A stretch of DNA of 64,000 nucleotides from Nitrospira sp. (GTDB lineage: Bacteria > Nitrospirota > Nitrospiria > Nitrospirales > Nitrospiraceae). Below the pieces are notes generated by a model that was not told the origin of the DNA, searched no databases, and was given only the letters and a program-made list of their open reading frames with translations. The DNA is taken from the NCBI GenBank assembly GCA_016788885.1, contig JAEURX010000027.1, forward strand, positions 45,737 to 109,736, in the 5' to 3' direction. Both the position numbers and the translations under genes were made by a program. This document shows, in pieces, positions 15,881-25,599 of the stretch. Positions within the stretch are counted from its first letter, which is position 1, and every line of letters begins with the position of its first letter.

Positions 15881-17992
15881 GTGATCGCCTCAGCCTCACG
15901 GGCCGGTTTCCACTCGCCATTGATGCAGCCCCACGACTCTCCGCCCGTCATCGTTCCGAGGAGGCATTGCCGCAAGGCTTTCGATCGGCGACTCGCGGTT
16001 CTCATGGTCGTGGTTGTATCGTTCATGATGAGCGGCTGTGTCCAGCTGTCGAAACTGTTTGCCGTCACGCCGCCACCGGATCAACAGATCGATCGGCAGC
16101 AACAGGCGACGGTCGCACGCCTCAAGAGCATCGTCGAGCCGGAATTGAGGGACAACCTGACCGTCACCCTCCCCGCCGTGCGAAAGAGCCTGGCCGATCA
16201 ATCCAACAAGGTGGCGAAGTTCAAGCGAAGCCTCGTCCTGGGCACACTGGCTGATCCTTGGGCAGGGCTTGCCGCGATCGAACAGGCCGGGTTGTTGGCC
16301 GCCACAGCCGCCGAATCTGGCGTCGAAGGTCTGCCCGCGGTAATCGACATTCTCGAAGGTCGGATGGATCGCGCAGGCACCTCCTTCGCACCACTCACCT
16401 TTCCCGTCAGTCTCGCCAGCGAGGAGTTGCTGACCTTTCTCACCGATGTGCTCGAACATGCCTATCAAGATCGCGAACAGGCGCTGCGTCATTTGTCGCC
16501 ACAGGACCGGGAGTTTCTCTTCACGCAGGCGAGGCCTCTGGTCGAACAGTACACACCCCAAATCACGCCGCCGGCCCGACTCGCTGAAGCTGAAGCGGCG
16601 GCCACCTATGCCACCCTGCTCATGCAGCAGGTCGATTACGGCGCATTGGTCACCGGCGCCCAGCGACTGGCGCGGCTCGGCAATAGGAAATTCCTCCAGC
16701 AACTGGAGATCGCCTTGCACAATCGCAAACCAGTGGCACAGAGCGTCCCCGGCATTACCGGCGATCTCCTGCTGGTGCAGCAGACCTCGTACGGTTTGCT
16801 CGTCATCGGCGGGTATGGTCCCAACACCTACGACCTCGACAAGGGCGCGGCCCTGATCATCGACCTGGGAGGCAACGACAGTTATCGCGGACTCGTCGGC
16901 GCTAGCCCGAGCAGCGATCTCGGCAACAGCATGGTGATCGACTTGAGCGGCAATGACACCTATCAACCGGCTGCGCTGGGATTGGCGACAGGGCGCGCGG
17001 GTATCGGCCTCGTGATCGACCAGGGCGGCGACGACACCTATCGGCTGGCGCCCGGCACAGGCGGAGTCGGCCTCGCAGGCCTCGGCATCCTGTATGATGG
17101 AGACGGGCAGGATATTTACGAAGGAAGCCGATTTACCCAGGGTGCGGCGTTCGGCGGATTCGGCCTCCTGGTGGATCATGCCGGCGACGATCGGTATACG
17201 AGCTACGGGTACGCGCTCGGGTTTGGGGGACCGCTGGGTGTTGGCGCCCTGATCGATGTGGCCGGCAACGATGCGTACGATTGCGGCGGACGTTATCCCA
17301 GCGCCTACAATGACAGCGACACGCCTCAGGCTCGCCCCCAAGACCCCTCGTTTCAGTATGATTGTTTTGGACTGGGAACCGGAGCGGGGCTTCGCGTCTT
17401 CAGCAAACAACCGGCGCAACGGGCGCAGAGCCTGGCCGGAGGATGGGGCCTGCTGATAGACATGGCAGGCCGGGACCGGTATCGCAGTGCGAATTTTTCC
17501 CAAGGCCATGGGTACTTTTTCGGCCTGGGCGTCAAACTCGACCTCGCCGGCGACGACGAGCATCAAGCGGCACGCTATGGTCACGGCAGTGCGGCCCATT
17601 TCGGAGTCGGTCTGACGATCGATTATCAAGGCAAGGACCGCTATGGTTCGAAAGGTCCGTTCTACAACGGCGGCACCGCCTGGGACGGGAGTGTGGCACT
17701 CGCCGTCGACGGCGGGCCGGATAGCGACTTCTACGACCTGCCTGCCACGACCGGCTTGGGCATGGCCGACCTGGGTGGATGGGGGCTCTTCGTCGAAGAA
17801 GGGGGCGCGGACCAATACGCCGTCAATCGAGGACTGGGCGTGGGGACCGATACGAGCGTCGGGGCATTTCTGGACCTCGAAGGTAGAGACGACTACTCCT
17901 CTGTTCCTCCCGCACGTGCGGGCGTTCGCCCGGAACGGCTCAATCGACGAACCTACCTCGAAAATGCCGGCAGCCTGTTCATCGACCGCTGA
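15881..17992 (+). CDS. Lipoprotein with about twelve tandem 26-residue acidic repeats
   Basis: The 703-residue product starts at GTG 15881 (GGAG eight bases upstream); ATG 15923 is an alternative. A basic stretch, then VLMVVVVSFMMSGC, forms a lipobox, so the protein should be lipid-anchored. Residues about 55-320 are helical and unfamiliar. From about 325 to 675 runs a tandem repeat with consensus G-hydrophobic(3)-D-x-x-G-x-D-x-Y, for example LVIDQGGDDTY, LLVDHAGDDRY and LLIDMAGRDRY. The regular Asp/Gly pattern suggests a beta-solenoid that may bind calcium. It lies 30 bp after the GT20 gene and is probably co-transcribed with it. Confidence 0.75.
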   Translation: MIASASRAGFHSPLMQPHDSPPVIVPRRHCRKAFDRRLAVLMVVVVSFMMSGCVQLSKLFAVTPPPDQQIDRQQQATVARLKSIVEPELRDNLTVTLPAVRKSLADQSNKVAKFKRSLVLGTLADPWAGLAAIEQAGLLAATAAESGVEGLPAVIDILEGRMDRAGTSFAPLTFPVSLASEELLTFLTDVLEHAYQDREQALRHLSPQDREFLFTQARPLVEQYTPQITPPARLAEAEAAATYATLLMQQVDYGALVTGAQRLARLGNRKFLQQLEIALHNRKPVAQSVPGITGDLLLVQQTSYGLLVIGGYGPNTYDLDKGAALIIDLGGNDSYRGLVGASPSSDLGNSMVIDLSGNDTYQPAALGLATGRAGIGLVIDQGGDDTYRLAPGTGGVGLAGLGILYDGDGQDIYEGSRFTQGAAFGGFGLLVDHAGDDRYTSYGYALGFGGPLGVGALIDVAGNDAYDCGGRYPSAYNDSDTPQARPQDPSFQYDCFGLGTGAGLRVFSKQPAQRAQSLAGGWGLLIDMAGRDRYRSANFSQGHGYFFGLGVKLDLAGDDEHQAARYGHGSAAHFGVGLTIDYQGKDRYGSKGPFYNGGTAWDGSVALAVDGGPDSDFYDLPATTGLGMADLGGWGLFVEEGGADQYAVNRGLGVGTDTSVGAFLDLEGRDDYSSVPPARAGVRPERLNRRTYLENAGSLFIDR

Positions 17993-18259
17993 CCCTCACC
18001 GAGCTCCCTGCAGCCTCGTCGCCGCACGCGCAACGACCGTCACCCACATGGCCAGCACCCGTCGCTCACACGCGACGGGAATTTCGCTCGTCGCCGCCGT
18101 GCTTTATCCGGCCAGCGCTTCTCACACGGTTGAGGCCATCGGTGCTTGACTCACCCCCGCCCGTGGCTATCTGGAAGGACGGTGATCGGCGTGAGAGCGG
18201 GTATACCGCAAGTCTCCCCGCTGTGACGCGAAGATCTTCCGAGAACCTTGGAGGTTGAC

Positions 18260-20656
18260 ATGACTGATTCCACGACGTCCACACTCACACACCTTCCCAT
18301 ACTCCCGTTGAAGCGAACCGTCCTGTTTCCCGGCACGATGATGCCGTTGACGGTGGGACGTGAACGATCGATTGCCGCGGTCGAAGCCGCACTCAAGACC
18401 GAGGACAAGACCCTGCTCGTCGTCGCCCAGCGGGACGCACAAACCGACCAACCGACCTTGGAAGATCTCTACCCGATCGGGACGAAAGCCGTCATCAAAC
18501 AAACGGCTCGGACTCCCGAAGGTCACTACAATATTCTGATCCAGGGTTTGGAACGGTTCGTGCTGCTCAAGCTCGATCAAGTCGATCCATACCTGCAAGC
18601 ACGGGTGAAGCAACTCCCGGCCCCGTCGGAACGGAGCACGGAAGTCGAAGCGCTGCATCGGGCAATCCTGGATATCATCACCGAACTCCCGAAGCTGATC
18701 CAGACACCCGGCGTGCATGAAGCCGTGGCGGCACTGGGGACGGAAGAAGATCCGGTGACCCTGGCCTACCGGATCGCCTCCTTGCTGAACCTGACACTGG
18801 ACGGCGAGCAACAACTACTCGAGGCCTCCACGCGGACGGACTTGCTGCGGGGGCTCTATGCGGCGCTCTCCCGGGAAGTTCAGATTCTGCAGTTGCGTGA
18901 CAAGATCACCAGCGAGGCGAGGGAAAAGCTCGGCAAAACGCAGCGGGAGTATCTGCTGCGCGAACAACTGAAGACGATCCAACAGGAACTGGGCGAGGTC
19001 AACGACGAGGAAGACGAGGTGGCAGCCCTGAGGAAAAAACTTCAGGATGCCGATCTCCCCGAGCACGTTCGCAAAGAAACCGACCGGGAACTGGCTCGAT
19101 TGGCGAAGACGCCCAGCGCCTCACCCGAGCATCAAGTGATCCGGAGTTATCTGGAACTCGTGTTGGAGCTGCCATGGAACAAGTCTTCAGAGGAAGGTCT
19201 GGACCTTGCGCACGTGCGGACCGTCTTGAATGAGGATCACTATGGCATCAAGGAAGTCAAAGAACGGATTGTGGAGCATCTGGCGGTGTTGAAGCTCAAC
19301 CCGTCCGCTAAGGCGCCGATTCTCTGCTTGGTCGGCCCTCCCGGGGTGGGGAAAACCAGCCTGGGGCAATCGATCGCCAAAGCGATGGGGCGAACCTTTG
19401 AGCGGTTCAGCCTCGGCGGATTGCATGACGAAGGGGAACTGCGTGGCCATCGCCGCACGTATGTCGGAGCCCTGCCCGGGCGCATCATCCAGGCAGTCCG
19501 ACGCGCTGGGGTGAACAACCCCGTCATCATGCTCGACGAAGTCGATAAGCTGGGACGGGATTTCCGCGGCGACCCCGCATCGGCATTACTCGAGATCCTG
19601 GACCCTGCGCAGAACCATACGTTCCGCGATCACTATCTCGATTTGCCGTTTGATCTGTCGAAGGTGTTCTTCATCACCACGGCCAACACACTGGAGACAC
19701 TCACCCAGCCTTTGTTGGATCGGATGGAGATCATCCGGGTCAACGGATACAGCGAACGGGAAAAGCGAGAGATCGCGTTACGCTATCTCTGGCCGAGACG
19801 GTTGAAGGAGGCCGGGCTCCGGGCTGAAGACGTCACGTTGCCCGACTCGGTGCTCGACCACATCATCAGCCGGTACACCAGGGAATCGGGAGTCCGGCAA
19901 TTGGAGCAGATGCTGGGCCGTATTACTCGCAAGGTTGCCGTGACCTTTGCGGATCGGCCGGCGGACGCCGCGGCGATACCAGTGGCGATCACGCCGGAGC
20001 TGCTGGACGAATGGCTCGGCCAAGAACGCTTCCAGCCGGAAGAGGCACGAAAGAATCTCCCGGCCGGTGTGGCCACGGGACTGGCCTGGACACCAACCGG
20101 CGGGGATGTTCTCTATATCGAAACAACCCTGTTGCCGGGCAGTCACGAACTGACCCTGACGGGACAGCTGGGGGAAGTGATGCAGGAGTCCGCACGCGCG
20201 GCACGCAGTTACCTCTGGTCGCATGCGGAGAGTATGGGGCTGGACATCTCGCGCTTCAAACGCAACGGCGTGCACATCCACGTTCCGTCCGGTGCCATTC
20301 CCAAAGATGGCCCTTCGGCCGGAATTACCATGGCGACGGCGCTGGCTTCCGCCTATGTCGGCAAGCCGGTGCGAAGCGATACGGCCATGACCGGCGAGAT
20401 CAGCCTGACGGGATTGGTGCTGCCGGTCGGCGGGATCAAGGAGAAGGTGCTGGCGGCACATCGAGCCGGCATCAGGCGCATCATCCTCCCGAAGGCCAAT
20501 GAGAAAGACCTGAAGGACGTGCCGCAGGAAGTGCGAGAGGAACTCACGATTCTGCCGGTCGAACGGATCGAAGAGGTGCTCCCGGCTGCATTCAATCAGG
20601 ATGCCACCTCCCCGGCGGAACGGCATGAACCAGTGACGACCTCCAGCGCATCGTAA
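18260..20656 (+). CDS. lon: ATP-dependent protease Lon
   Basis: The start at 18260 follows GGAGG by five bases and gives about 798 residues, standard for LonA. The N-terminal substrate-binding domain begins [19 protein letters not shown]. The AAA module has Walker A (GPPGVGKTS), Walker B ([11 protein letters not shown]) and the sensor region. The C-terminal protease domain holds the Ser-Lys dyad in [11 protein letters not shown] and [14 protein letters not shown]. Lon degrades misfolded and regulatory proteins in the cytoplasm. A perfect terminator follows. No obvious heat-shock operator is seen in the 267-bp upstream gap. Confidence 0.97.
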   Translation: MTDSTTSTLTHLPILPLKRTVLFPGTMMPLTVGRERSIAAVEAALKTEDKTLLVVAQRDAQTDQPTLEDLYPIGTKAVIKQTARTPEGHYNILIQGLERFVLLKLDQVDPYLQARVKQLPAPSERSTEVEALHRAILDIITELPKLIQTPGVHEAVAALGTEEDPVTLAYRIASLLNLTLDGEQQLLEASTRTDLLRGLYAALSREVQILQLRDKITSEAREKLGKTQREYLLREQLKTIQQELGEVNDEEDEVAALRKKLQDADLPEHVRKETDRELARLAKTPSASPEHQVIRSYLELVLELPWNKSSEEGLDLAHVRTVLNEDHYGIKEVKERIVEHLAVLKLNPSAKAPILCLVGPPGVGKTSLGQSIAKAMGRTFERFSLGGLHDEGELRGHRRTYVGALPGRIIQAVRRAGVNNPVIMLDEVDKLGRDFRGDPASALLEILDPAQNHTFRDHYLDLPFDLSKVFFITTANTLETLTQPLLDRMEIIRVNGYSEREKREIALRYLWPRRLKEAGLRAEDVTLPDSVLDHIISRYTRESGVRQLEQMLGRITRKVAVTFADRPADAAAIPVAITPELLDEWLGQERFQPEEARKNLPAGVATGLAWTPTGGDVLYIETTLLPGSHELTLTGQLGEVMQESARAARSYLWSHAESMGLDISRFKRNGVHIHVPSGAIPKDGPSAGITMATALASAYVGKPVRSDTAMTGEISLTGLVLPVGGIKEKVLAAHRAGIRRIILPKANEKDLKDVPQEVREELTILPVERIEEVLPAAFNQDATSPAERHEPVTTSSAS

Positions 20657-20662
20657 CCCTCG

Positions 20663-20693
20663 AGGCCCCGGCGACAACGCCGGGGCCTTGTTC
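20663..20693 (+). terminator. Rho-independent terminator of lon
   Basis: A perfect 10-bp GC-rich stem (AGGCCCCGGC/GCCGGGGCCT) with a 6-nt loop starts 6 bp after the lon stop and is followed by TTGTTCT. Confidence 0.85.
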
Positions 20694-20843
20694 TCGCCGG
20701 TTCGCTGCTCGCTTCACCCACCAGGCTCTTCACCCGCACGACGACCCATCCGTTCGCCTTGCCCTTCCGTAAAGACATCTGTAAGGTGAGACGTGCCGGT
20801 ACCGTGGATGACCATCGTCGACGCCTACGCCAAGGAGACAACC

Positions 20844-21263
20844 ATGTCAGGGAACATAGAGATCGGACCGATCGTGAAAGTCACTAAGACCGACGAAGAA
20901 TGGAAGAAATTGCTGGCGCCTGCTGCCTATCAAGTGCTCCGGCATGAAGACACTGAGCGTGCGTTTACCAGCCCGTTGCACGAGAATCACCAGTCGGGCA
21001 TCTACTATTGTGCCGGCTGTGATCTCCCGGCCTATTCCTCGGAACAGAAGTTCGACAGTGGTACCGGCTGGCCAAGTTTCTGGCAGCCCATCGACCCCAA
21101 GGTGGTCGAAACCCGCACCGACACCAAATTTTTCATGACCCGCGTGGAAGTCCACTGCGCTCGCTGCGGCGGCCATCAAGGCCATGTCTTCGATGACGGC
21201 CCAAGACCGACAGGGTTGCGCTATTGCATCAACGGCGTCTCCCTCAAATTTGTGGCGGCGTGA
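20844..21263 (+). CDS. msrB: Peptide-methionine (R)-S-oxide reductase MsrB
   Basis: The 139-residue protein matches MsrB throughout. The structural zinc is held by Cys56/Cys59 (YYCAGCD) and Cys105/Cys108 (HCARCGGHQGHVF). FDSGTGWPSFW is the family signature, and the catalytic Cys128 lies in GLRYCING. No resolving Cys is seen at the usual upstream position, so recycling may rely on thioredoxin directly or another thiol. Start 20844 is preceded by AAGGAGA. MsrB repairs oxidised methionine in proteins. Confidence 0.95.
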   Translation: MSGNIEIGPIVKVTKTDEEWKKLLAPAAYQVLRHEDTERAFTSPLHENHQSGIYYCAGCDLPAYSSEQKFDSGTGWPSFWQPIDPKVVETRTDTKFFMTRVEVHCARCGGHQGHVFDDGPRPTGLRYCINGVSLKFVAA

Positions 21264-21362
21264 ACAGCTCCTGGCACCGCTCTGACACCGAACGCCGATC
21301 CCTGTAGCGCGGCGGCCGCAGCTTGCAATTTGTCGCAGAACGCTCCTAGACTGACCGACCTC

Positions 21363-22523
21363 ATGACTGTCTCGTCCTCCATACGGCTCGCCTACGTTAG
21401 CCTGCTTCTGGGAGGCAGCCTCCTCGGTTGCTCCCAATCCAGTGATGTCCTCTCGAACAACTTGAACGCCTGCCTCATCGTCACGGAAGCGGATGTAGAA
21501 CTTGCAATCGGTACGCCCGTGACGCCAGGCCTCCGCCAGAACGACCGGCAATGTCTGTATCAAGCCAAACGAAACCCTCAGGAAACCGTGACGGTCGAAC
21601 TGAATCAAGGACCGGATGGCGATAAGAAGAGCCTCTTTCAGGATCAGCGGAACAAGGCCGGAAATCAACCGGTTCCCGGCGTCGGCGATGGCGCATTCAC
21701 GCTCAAGTCACCGATCGGCGGCATCCAGCTGACGTTCTTAAAGGCGGATGCACTCGTGACGCTCTCGCTCACCTCGCCGAAACAGGCTAATCCCCAAGCC
21801 GCGGTGACGAATCTCGCCAAAGTCGCGGCGACGAGACTCGGCAGCCCCATACGCTCGGCCGCCGCCGCGGAACCAGGAATCACGGGCACCCCTTCGCAGT
21901 GGGCCGGTGACTGGTACGGGTGCATGCCCGTCGGCTTGATGTACGGCAAAGGACATCTCGTCTTGACCGATCGTGGCACCTGGACGTTGACGACTGCTGT
22001 GGTCATGGCCGGAACCGTGACAGCGGGCCGTGGTCGCTGGGAAGCGGAGTCCTACCCGGAGATTCTGCACGGTACCTATCAATTGGCAGGCGCCGACCGG
22101 TTTTCTACCACCGGCATCTTAAGCGTGAGTTGGGACAAACTCCCCAAGAACCAGCCCCCCAGCAAATTCGACCCGATTCTTTGGCAATCCTTTACGGCCG
22201 TTCCGCATAAGGTGGCCGTCAAGCGACTTCCGCCGGTCGAGCCTTCCCTCGTGGGTACGTGGGAAGGATCGGTGAAGTTTGTCGATCACCAAGAGGAATT
22301 TATCTGGACGATCACCGCGGCCAATGTATCGGAATTTTACAAGGCCACCTCACAGACCGGTCGAATCGAGCAGGAACAGGATCGCTTTCGGCTCGTAGTG
22401 ACACAAGGTAAAACGGCTCCGCTGTCGGTGCGCGTCGTGTCCCAGGAGAAAATGGAACTCACCGACACGAGCGGCACCGTGTCCCAGTGGAATCGGAACG
22501 AAAAGCTCCTCTCACGGTGTTAG
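21363..22523 (+). CDS. Lipoprotein with a DUF3558-like N-terminal region
   Basis: ATG 21363 gives a lipoprotein signal, MTVSSSIRLAYVSLLLGGSLLGC, with a lipobox LLGC. The region just after (ACLIVTEADVELAIG then QCLYQ) resembles the DUF3558 pattern of a Cys pair around an A-x-x-x-A-x-G helix. From about residue 180 the protein changes to a beta-rich domain with repeated G-W/T-W segments (WAGDWYGCM, LVGTWEGSV), suggesting two lipocalin-like or calycin-type units. The function is unknown. It is predicted to sit on the inner leaflet of the outer membrane. Confidence 0.7.
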   Translation: MTVSSSIRLAYVSLLLGGSLLGCSQSSDVLSNNLNACLIVTEADVELAIGTPVTPGLRQNDRQCLYQAKRNPQETVTVELNQGPDGDKKSLFQDQRNKAGNQPVPGVGDGAFTLKSPIGGIQLTFLKADALVTLSLTSPKQANPQAAVTNLAKVAATRLGSPIRSAAAAEPGITGTPSQWAGDWYGCMPVGLMYGKGHLVLTDRGTWTLTTAVVMAGTVTAGRGRWEAESYPEILHGTYQLAGADRFSTTGILSVSWDKLPKNQPPSKFDPILWQSFTAVPHKVAVKRLPPVEPSLVGTWEGSVKFVDHQEEFIWTITAANVSEFYKATSQTGRIEQEQDRFRLVVTQGKTAPLSVRVVSQEKMELTDTSGTVSQWNRNEKLLSRC

Positions 22524-22611
22524 GTCTGGCGGCCGCAAGGCTGCGAGCAAGAGCAGACTGTCCAATGCCTCGCGCTTGACCAGATCCGCCCTCTCCCGAT
22601 ACAGTGGAGTC

Positions 22612-23022
22612 ATGCGCTCCAGAATCATCGCCGCATGTGCGTGTGCCATCATCTCTGTCCTACCCGTCAGCCTCTATGCGGCATCCGGCGACGAACCGCA
22701 TCCTGCGGACCGTGAGGCCCTGTACGAAGGCCTGCTTCCCGAGAGGTTACTCTGCGACCTGTACAACCAAGCGCGTGCCGCCTTGCGGGAGCATGTCGAG
22801 ATCGATGGCGTGTTTCCCGACGACGTCGCCAGCGGACGACGACCGGGGGAGTTCCGGCTGAAGTTCTTCCCTCAGGGTAAATCTCGTTCGCAGGAGCACG
22901 TGACGGCTGAAGGATCATTCCGCCGTTCACCCGATACCGACCAGCAGGAACTGACCCTGCGCTTCAAGTCATCGAAGCAGACGCCGCAGTCCGGATCGTC
23001 TTCGAACCAAGACGTGATGTAG
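22612..23022 (+). CDS. Small exported hypothetical protein
   Basis: Starting at ATG 22612, the first 24 residues form a signal peptide (MRSRIIAACACAIISVLPVS, cut near LYAASG). The mature part of about 110 residues is polar, with a VEIDGVFPDDVASGRRPGEF segment and a Ser/Gln-rich tail. No known family is recognised. It lies 89 bp after the lipoprotein gene on the same strand. Confidence 0.6.
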   Translation: MRSRIIAACACAIISVLPVSLYAASGDEPHPADREALYEGLLPERLLCDLYNQARAALREHVEIDGVFPDDVASGRRPGEFRLKFFPQGKSRSQEHVTAEGSFRRSPDTDQQELTLRFKSSKQTPQSGSSSNQDVM

Positions 23023-23148
23023 ACATCCCGATACCGTCCTTCGCCTTCACCACCGAGCCCTTCATCGCGACATGGAGTTTCCGGCGACGTCATGCGTGCG
23101 TGTGCCCGGGATGTTCGGTACAGGCCGGTCCCTCCGCGATTCTCATGC

Positions 23149-23177
23149 TTGACTCATGTTGGTGCGAGGCATAGGAT
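23149..23177 (+). promoter_or_regulatory. Sigma-70-type promoter
   Basis: TTGACT (23149-23154), a 17-bp spacer, and TAGGAT (23172-23177) match the -35/-10 consensus spacing exactly. It lies 47 bp before the first start codon of a candidate operon of very small proteins. The same TAGGAT -10 is used in the promoter at 49079-49107. Confidence 0.65.
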
Positions 23178-23223
23178 ACTTTTTAGTGCATGCCCGATCC
23201 GCCTCAGCCTGGAGGTGGCCGTC

Positions 23224-23658
23224 ATGTTCCTCCGTGGAGCGATAATCCAACCGGACGGACATGGCAGGTGTGGCCTGTTCTCCTCACCTAGTCTTTCCAA
23301 TTATCGGGCCGAGTTGTCTTTGTCAGAGGGGGATATCCCCTTCGACTGTCCAATCCTCATCCCCAGTGACCATCCACCTCCTGTCGGTGTACTCGTGTCG
23401 GATACGACGACAACCGGAGCCGGACCGACGCCCGTGATGCGGGCAACACCACCGACCTCGCTGCCGAGAAGACTGGTTGAACACTTCCTCCCACCGAGCC
23501 TTCCAGTCACCTGGTCCATTGTGGAGTTCAAACTACGCGCAGAATTTTCATCAACCACCGTGAGGACGCCACGCCTGCTCCCGAAGGTCGGAAGCGTTCG
23601 CATCGGAAGATCAGGCAGGGCACAAAAGGACTCGCGCGGGGAAGTCGCGAGAGAGTGA
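23224..23658 (+). CDS. Hypothetical protein, first gene of a small-protein operon (tentative)
   Basis: ATG 23224 follows GGAGGTGG at ideal spacing and lies just downstream of a good promoter. The 144-residue product (MFLRGAIIQPDGHGRCG...) is proline- and serine-rich, with no hydrophobic segment and no family resemblance. The frame ends 3 bp before the next small gene. The support is the promoter and ribosome site rather than protein character, so it could instead be a long leader. Confidence 0.35.
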   Translation: MFLRGAIIQPDGHGRCGLFSSPSLSNYRAELSLSEGDIPFDCPILIPSDHPPPVGVLVSDTTTTGAGPTPVMRATPPTSLPRRLVEHFLPPSLPVTWSIVEFKLRAEFSSTTVRTPRLLPKVGSVRIGRSGRAQKDSRGEVARE

Positions 23659-23661
23659 TCT

Positions 23662-23841
23662 ATGTCCGGAGTCTATTGGGGAATCGTGGCAGGGCTATTG
23701 GCGATGGTGGCAACCCTGTTTGTGTGCATCGACATCGCCTACTCCGCTGGAAGCGGATCGCCCAAGACCTCGAGCGGAAGTGTCGAGGGAGCAGCCCAAG
23801 CAGGCACACACACCAAAGCCAGCTCACGCCAGGCTGCCTAA
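23662..23841 (+). CDS. 59-residue single-pass membrane protein
   Basis: The product starts MSGVYWGIVAGLLAMVATLF, a clear transmembrane helix, then a Ser/Gly/Thr-rich polar tail ending KASSRQAA. It is too short for most automated gene calls. It starts 3 bp after the preceding frame ends, suggesting translational coupling because its own ribosome site is weak. It is probably an inner-membrane small protein with the tail in the periplasm or cytoplasm; the family is unknown. Confidence 0.55.
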   Translation: MSGVYWGIVAGLLAMVATLFVCIDIAYSAGSGSPKTSSGSVEGAAQAGTHTKASSRQAA

Positions 23842-23893
23842 ATACGGGAGAGCGGATACCACGAGCCTGCGCTCCTGATGCCGGAGGTGTCGC

Positions 23894-24052
23894 ATGGTCG
23901 AGATCATTGGTCTCGGAACGATGGTTGCGCTTGTGTGGCTGATCGCCTGGTCAATGGCCGGCGAAAGTGAATCGGAGAAGAGGAGAATGATTTCCTCTCT
24001 TCGAAACAATGCTGCCACGGTAAGCCAAACGCGGACCAGACACGCAGCCTAG
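23894..24052 (+). CDS. 52-residue single-pass membrane protein
   Basis: ATG 23894 follows GGAGGTG by a few bases, a strong ribosome site. The product MVEIIGLGTMVALVWLIAWS is one transmembrane helix, followed by a charged patch (GESESEKRR) and a basic tail ending TRTRHAA. Together with the 59-residue protein 52 bp upstream it forms a pair of tiny membrane proteins. Function unknown. Confidence 0.55.
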   Translation: MVEIIGLGTMVALVWLIAWSMAGESESEKRRMISSLRNNAATVSQTRTRHAA

Positions 24053-24157
24053 GTCGACTGCCTGAAGCATACAGGCTCTTGCAGACTCTTAGTTCGGCAA
24101 GAGAGAGGAGAGTACTGCCTGAAACAGAACCCTTGGAGGCTGTGACGGCAGATGGGC

Positions 24158-25441
24158 TCAGGTGAGTAGCTGCGGCTGTTGGGTTCCGGCGATCACCTCT
24201 TCCGTAATGACCACTGCTTTGACGTCGGCTAGTGCCGGCACGTCATACATCAGTTCCAACATCACCTCTTCCAGAATCGTCCGCAACGCCCTGGCTCCGG
24301 TTTTCATCACCGCCGCCCGGCGCGCGATCGCCTTGACTGCCGAGTCGGTGAACTGCAAATCAACGCCTTCGATTTCAAACAAGGCTTGATACTGTCTCAC
24401 CAGTGCATTGCGGGGCTCAGTCAAGACTCGAATGAGCGCCGGCACGTCCAAGTCGGCCAGAGTGGTCAACACAGGAAATCTCCCCACAAACTCGGGGATG
24501 AGTCCGAACTTCAGCAGATCCTCGGCCTGCACATGGCGCAGCACCTCGGTATGGCCGTGGATCTCTGCGCTGGAAGCGTCGACGCCAAACCCCAACCGCT
24601 TGGGCATCGTCCGTTGAGCGATAAGTTGGTCCAGTCCGACGAACGCCCCGCCGGCAATGAAAAGGATATTCGTCGTATCCACACGGATATAGTCCTGCTC
24701 GGGATGCTTCCGGCCTCCCTTGGGCGGCACATTGCAACTCGTGCCCTCCACGAGTTTCAACAACGCCTGCTGAACCCCCTCGCCTGACACATCTCGCGTC
24801 AGGGACGGATTCTCAGATTTTCGACTGATCTTGTCGATTTCATCGATGTAAATGATGCCCGTTTCGGCACGCGCCACGTCATAGTCGCAACTCTGAAGCA
24901 GCTTGAGGACGATGTTCTCGACATCCTCCCCGACATAGCCGGCCTCGGTCAGCGCCGTGGCATCCGCAATCGCAAAGGGCACGTGGAGAATGCGAGCCAG
25001 GGTCTGAGAGAGCAGTGTTTTCCCGGTCCCGGTCGAGCCGATCATCAGAATGTTCCCCTTCTGCAGATCGACGTGTTTGAGCCGTTCCCGGTTGGCAATA
25101 CGCTTGTAGTGATTGTGAACCGCGACGGAGAGGACTTTCTTGGCATGCTCCTGCCCGACGACATAGTCATCAAGCGCGGCTTTGATCTCAGTCGGCTTGG
25201 GAAGAACCAGCGGCAGCGACGACGATGGGCTCTTCGTGCCCCCATTCTTGCTCTCACTCAGAGACAGGGAACAGCGTTGAACACAGTCCTCACAGATCAA
25301 AAGAGAGGACGTCGCGCGGCAGGAGTAGCAGGTATGCGGTTCCGGACTGCTGAGGAGAGAATGGACAACGTCGTGATGTTTGCCGCAGAAGGAACACTGA
25401 CGGTCCGGTTGTTGTGCAGAATGCCGCTTGTCCCAGAACAC
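24158..25441 (-). CDS. ClpX-type AAA unfoldase with an expanded cysteine cluster
   Basis: The 427-residue protein has the full ClpX engine: Walker A GSTGTGKT, the pore loop GYVGEDVE, Walker [10 protein letters not shown], the RKH loop ([10 protein letters not shown]), an LGF tripeptide at the ClpP-docking loop, and arginine-bearing sensor segments ([21 protein letters not shown]). The N-terminus departs from standard. Instead of four zinc cysteines there are Cys16, 19, 38, 41, 50, 53 and 57, a 12-residue insertion adding a Cys pair. No clpP or tig gene is adjacent, as would be usual for the main clpX, so this may be a second, specialised ClpX. Docking to ClpP looks possible. Confidence 0.85.
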   Translation of the reverse strand: MFWDKRHSAQQPDRQCSFCGKHHDVVHSLLSSPEPHTCYSCRATSSLLICEDCVQRCSLSLSESKNGGTKSPSSSLPLVLPKPTEIKAALDDYVVGQEHAKKVLSVAVHNHYKRIANRERLKHVDLQKGNILMIGSTGTGKTLLSQTLARILHVPFAIADATALTEAGYVGEDVENIVLKLLQSCDYDVARAETGIIYIDEIDKISRKSENPSLTRDVSGEGVQQALLKLVEGTSCNVPPKGGRKHPEQDYIRVDTTNILFIAGGAFVGLDQLIAQRTMPKRLGFGVDASSAEIHGHTEVLRHVQAEDLLKFGLIPEFVGRFPVLTTLADLDVPALIRVLTEPRNALVRQYQALFEIEGVDLQFTDSAVKAIARRAAVMKTGARALRTILEEVMLELMYDVPALADVKAVVITEEVIAGTQQPQLLT

Positions 25442-25490
25442 GCCGCGTGCCTCCCGGTGATCACGTGAGCCGCCTGCTGGAGGCTATTCT

Positions 25491-25536
25491 ATGCTTCACG
25501 CGGGCCGCCCTGCAAGCAGGCGGCGGCGTGAAGCAT
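25491..25536. terminator. Long hairpin between the barrel and ClpX-like genes
   Basis: A perfect 11-bp outer stem (ATGCTTCACGC/GCGTGAAGCAT) encloses an imperfect GC-rich inner stem. It lies 64 bp past the end of the minus-strand outer-membrane protein gene and could terminate its transcript. There is no T-run. Confidence 0.5.
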
Positions 25537-25599
25537 CGGCACGGACGAGAGCCGGGAGGGTCTTACGGAGGAGGCGAACCACACGCCAGGCGACCGGGA

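Noticed and set aside
15896..17815. Long open frame (639 codons) on the minus strand opposite the repeat lipoprotein
   Set aside because: It is a mirror of the regular repeat on the plus strand, which has a lipobox and a periodic motif; the antisense product shows no domain.
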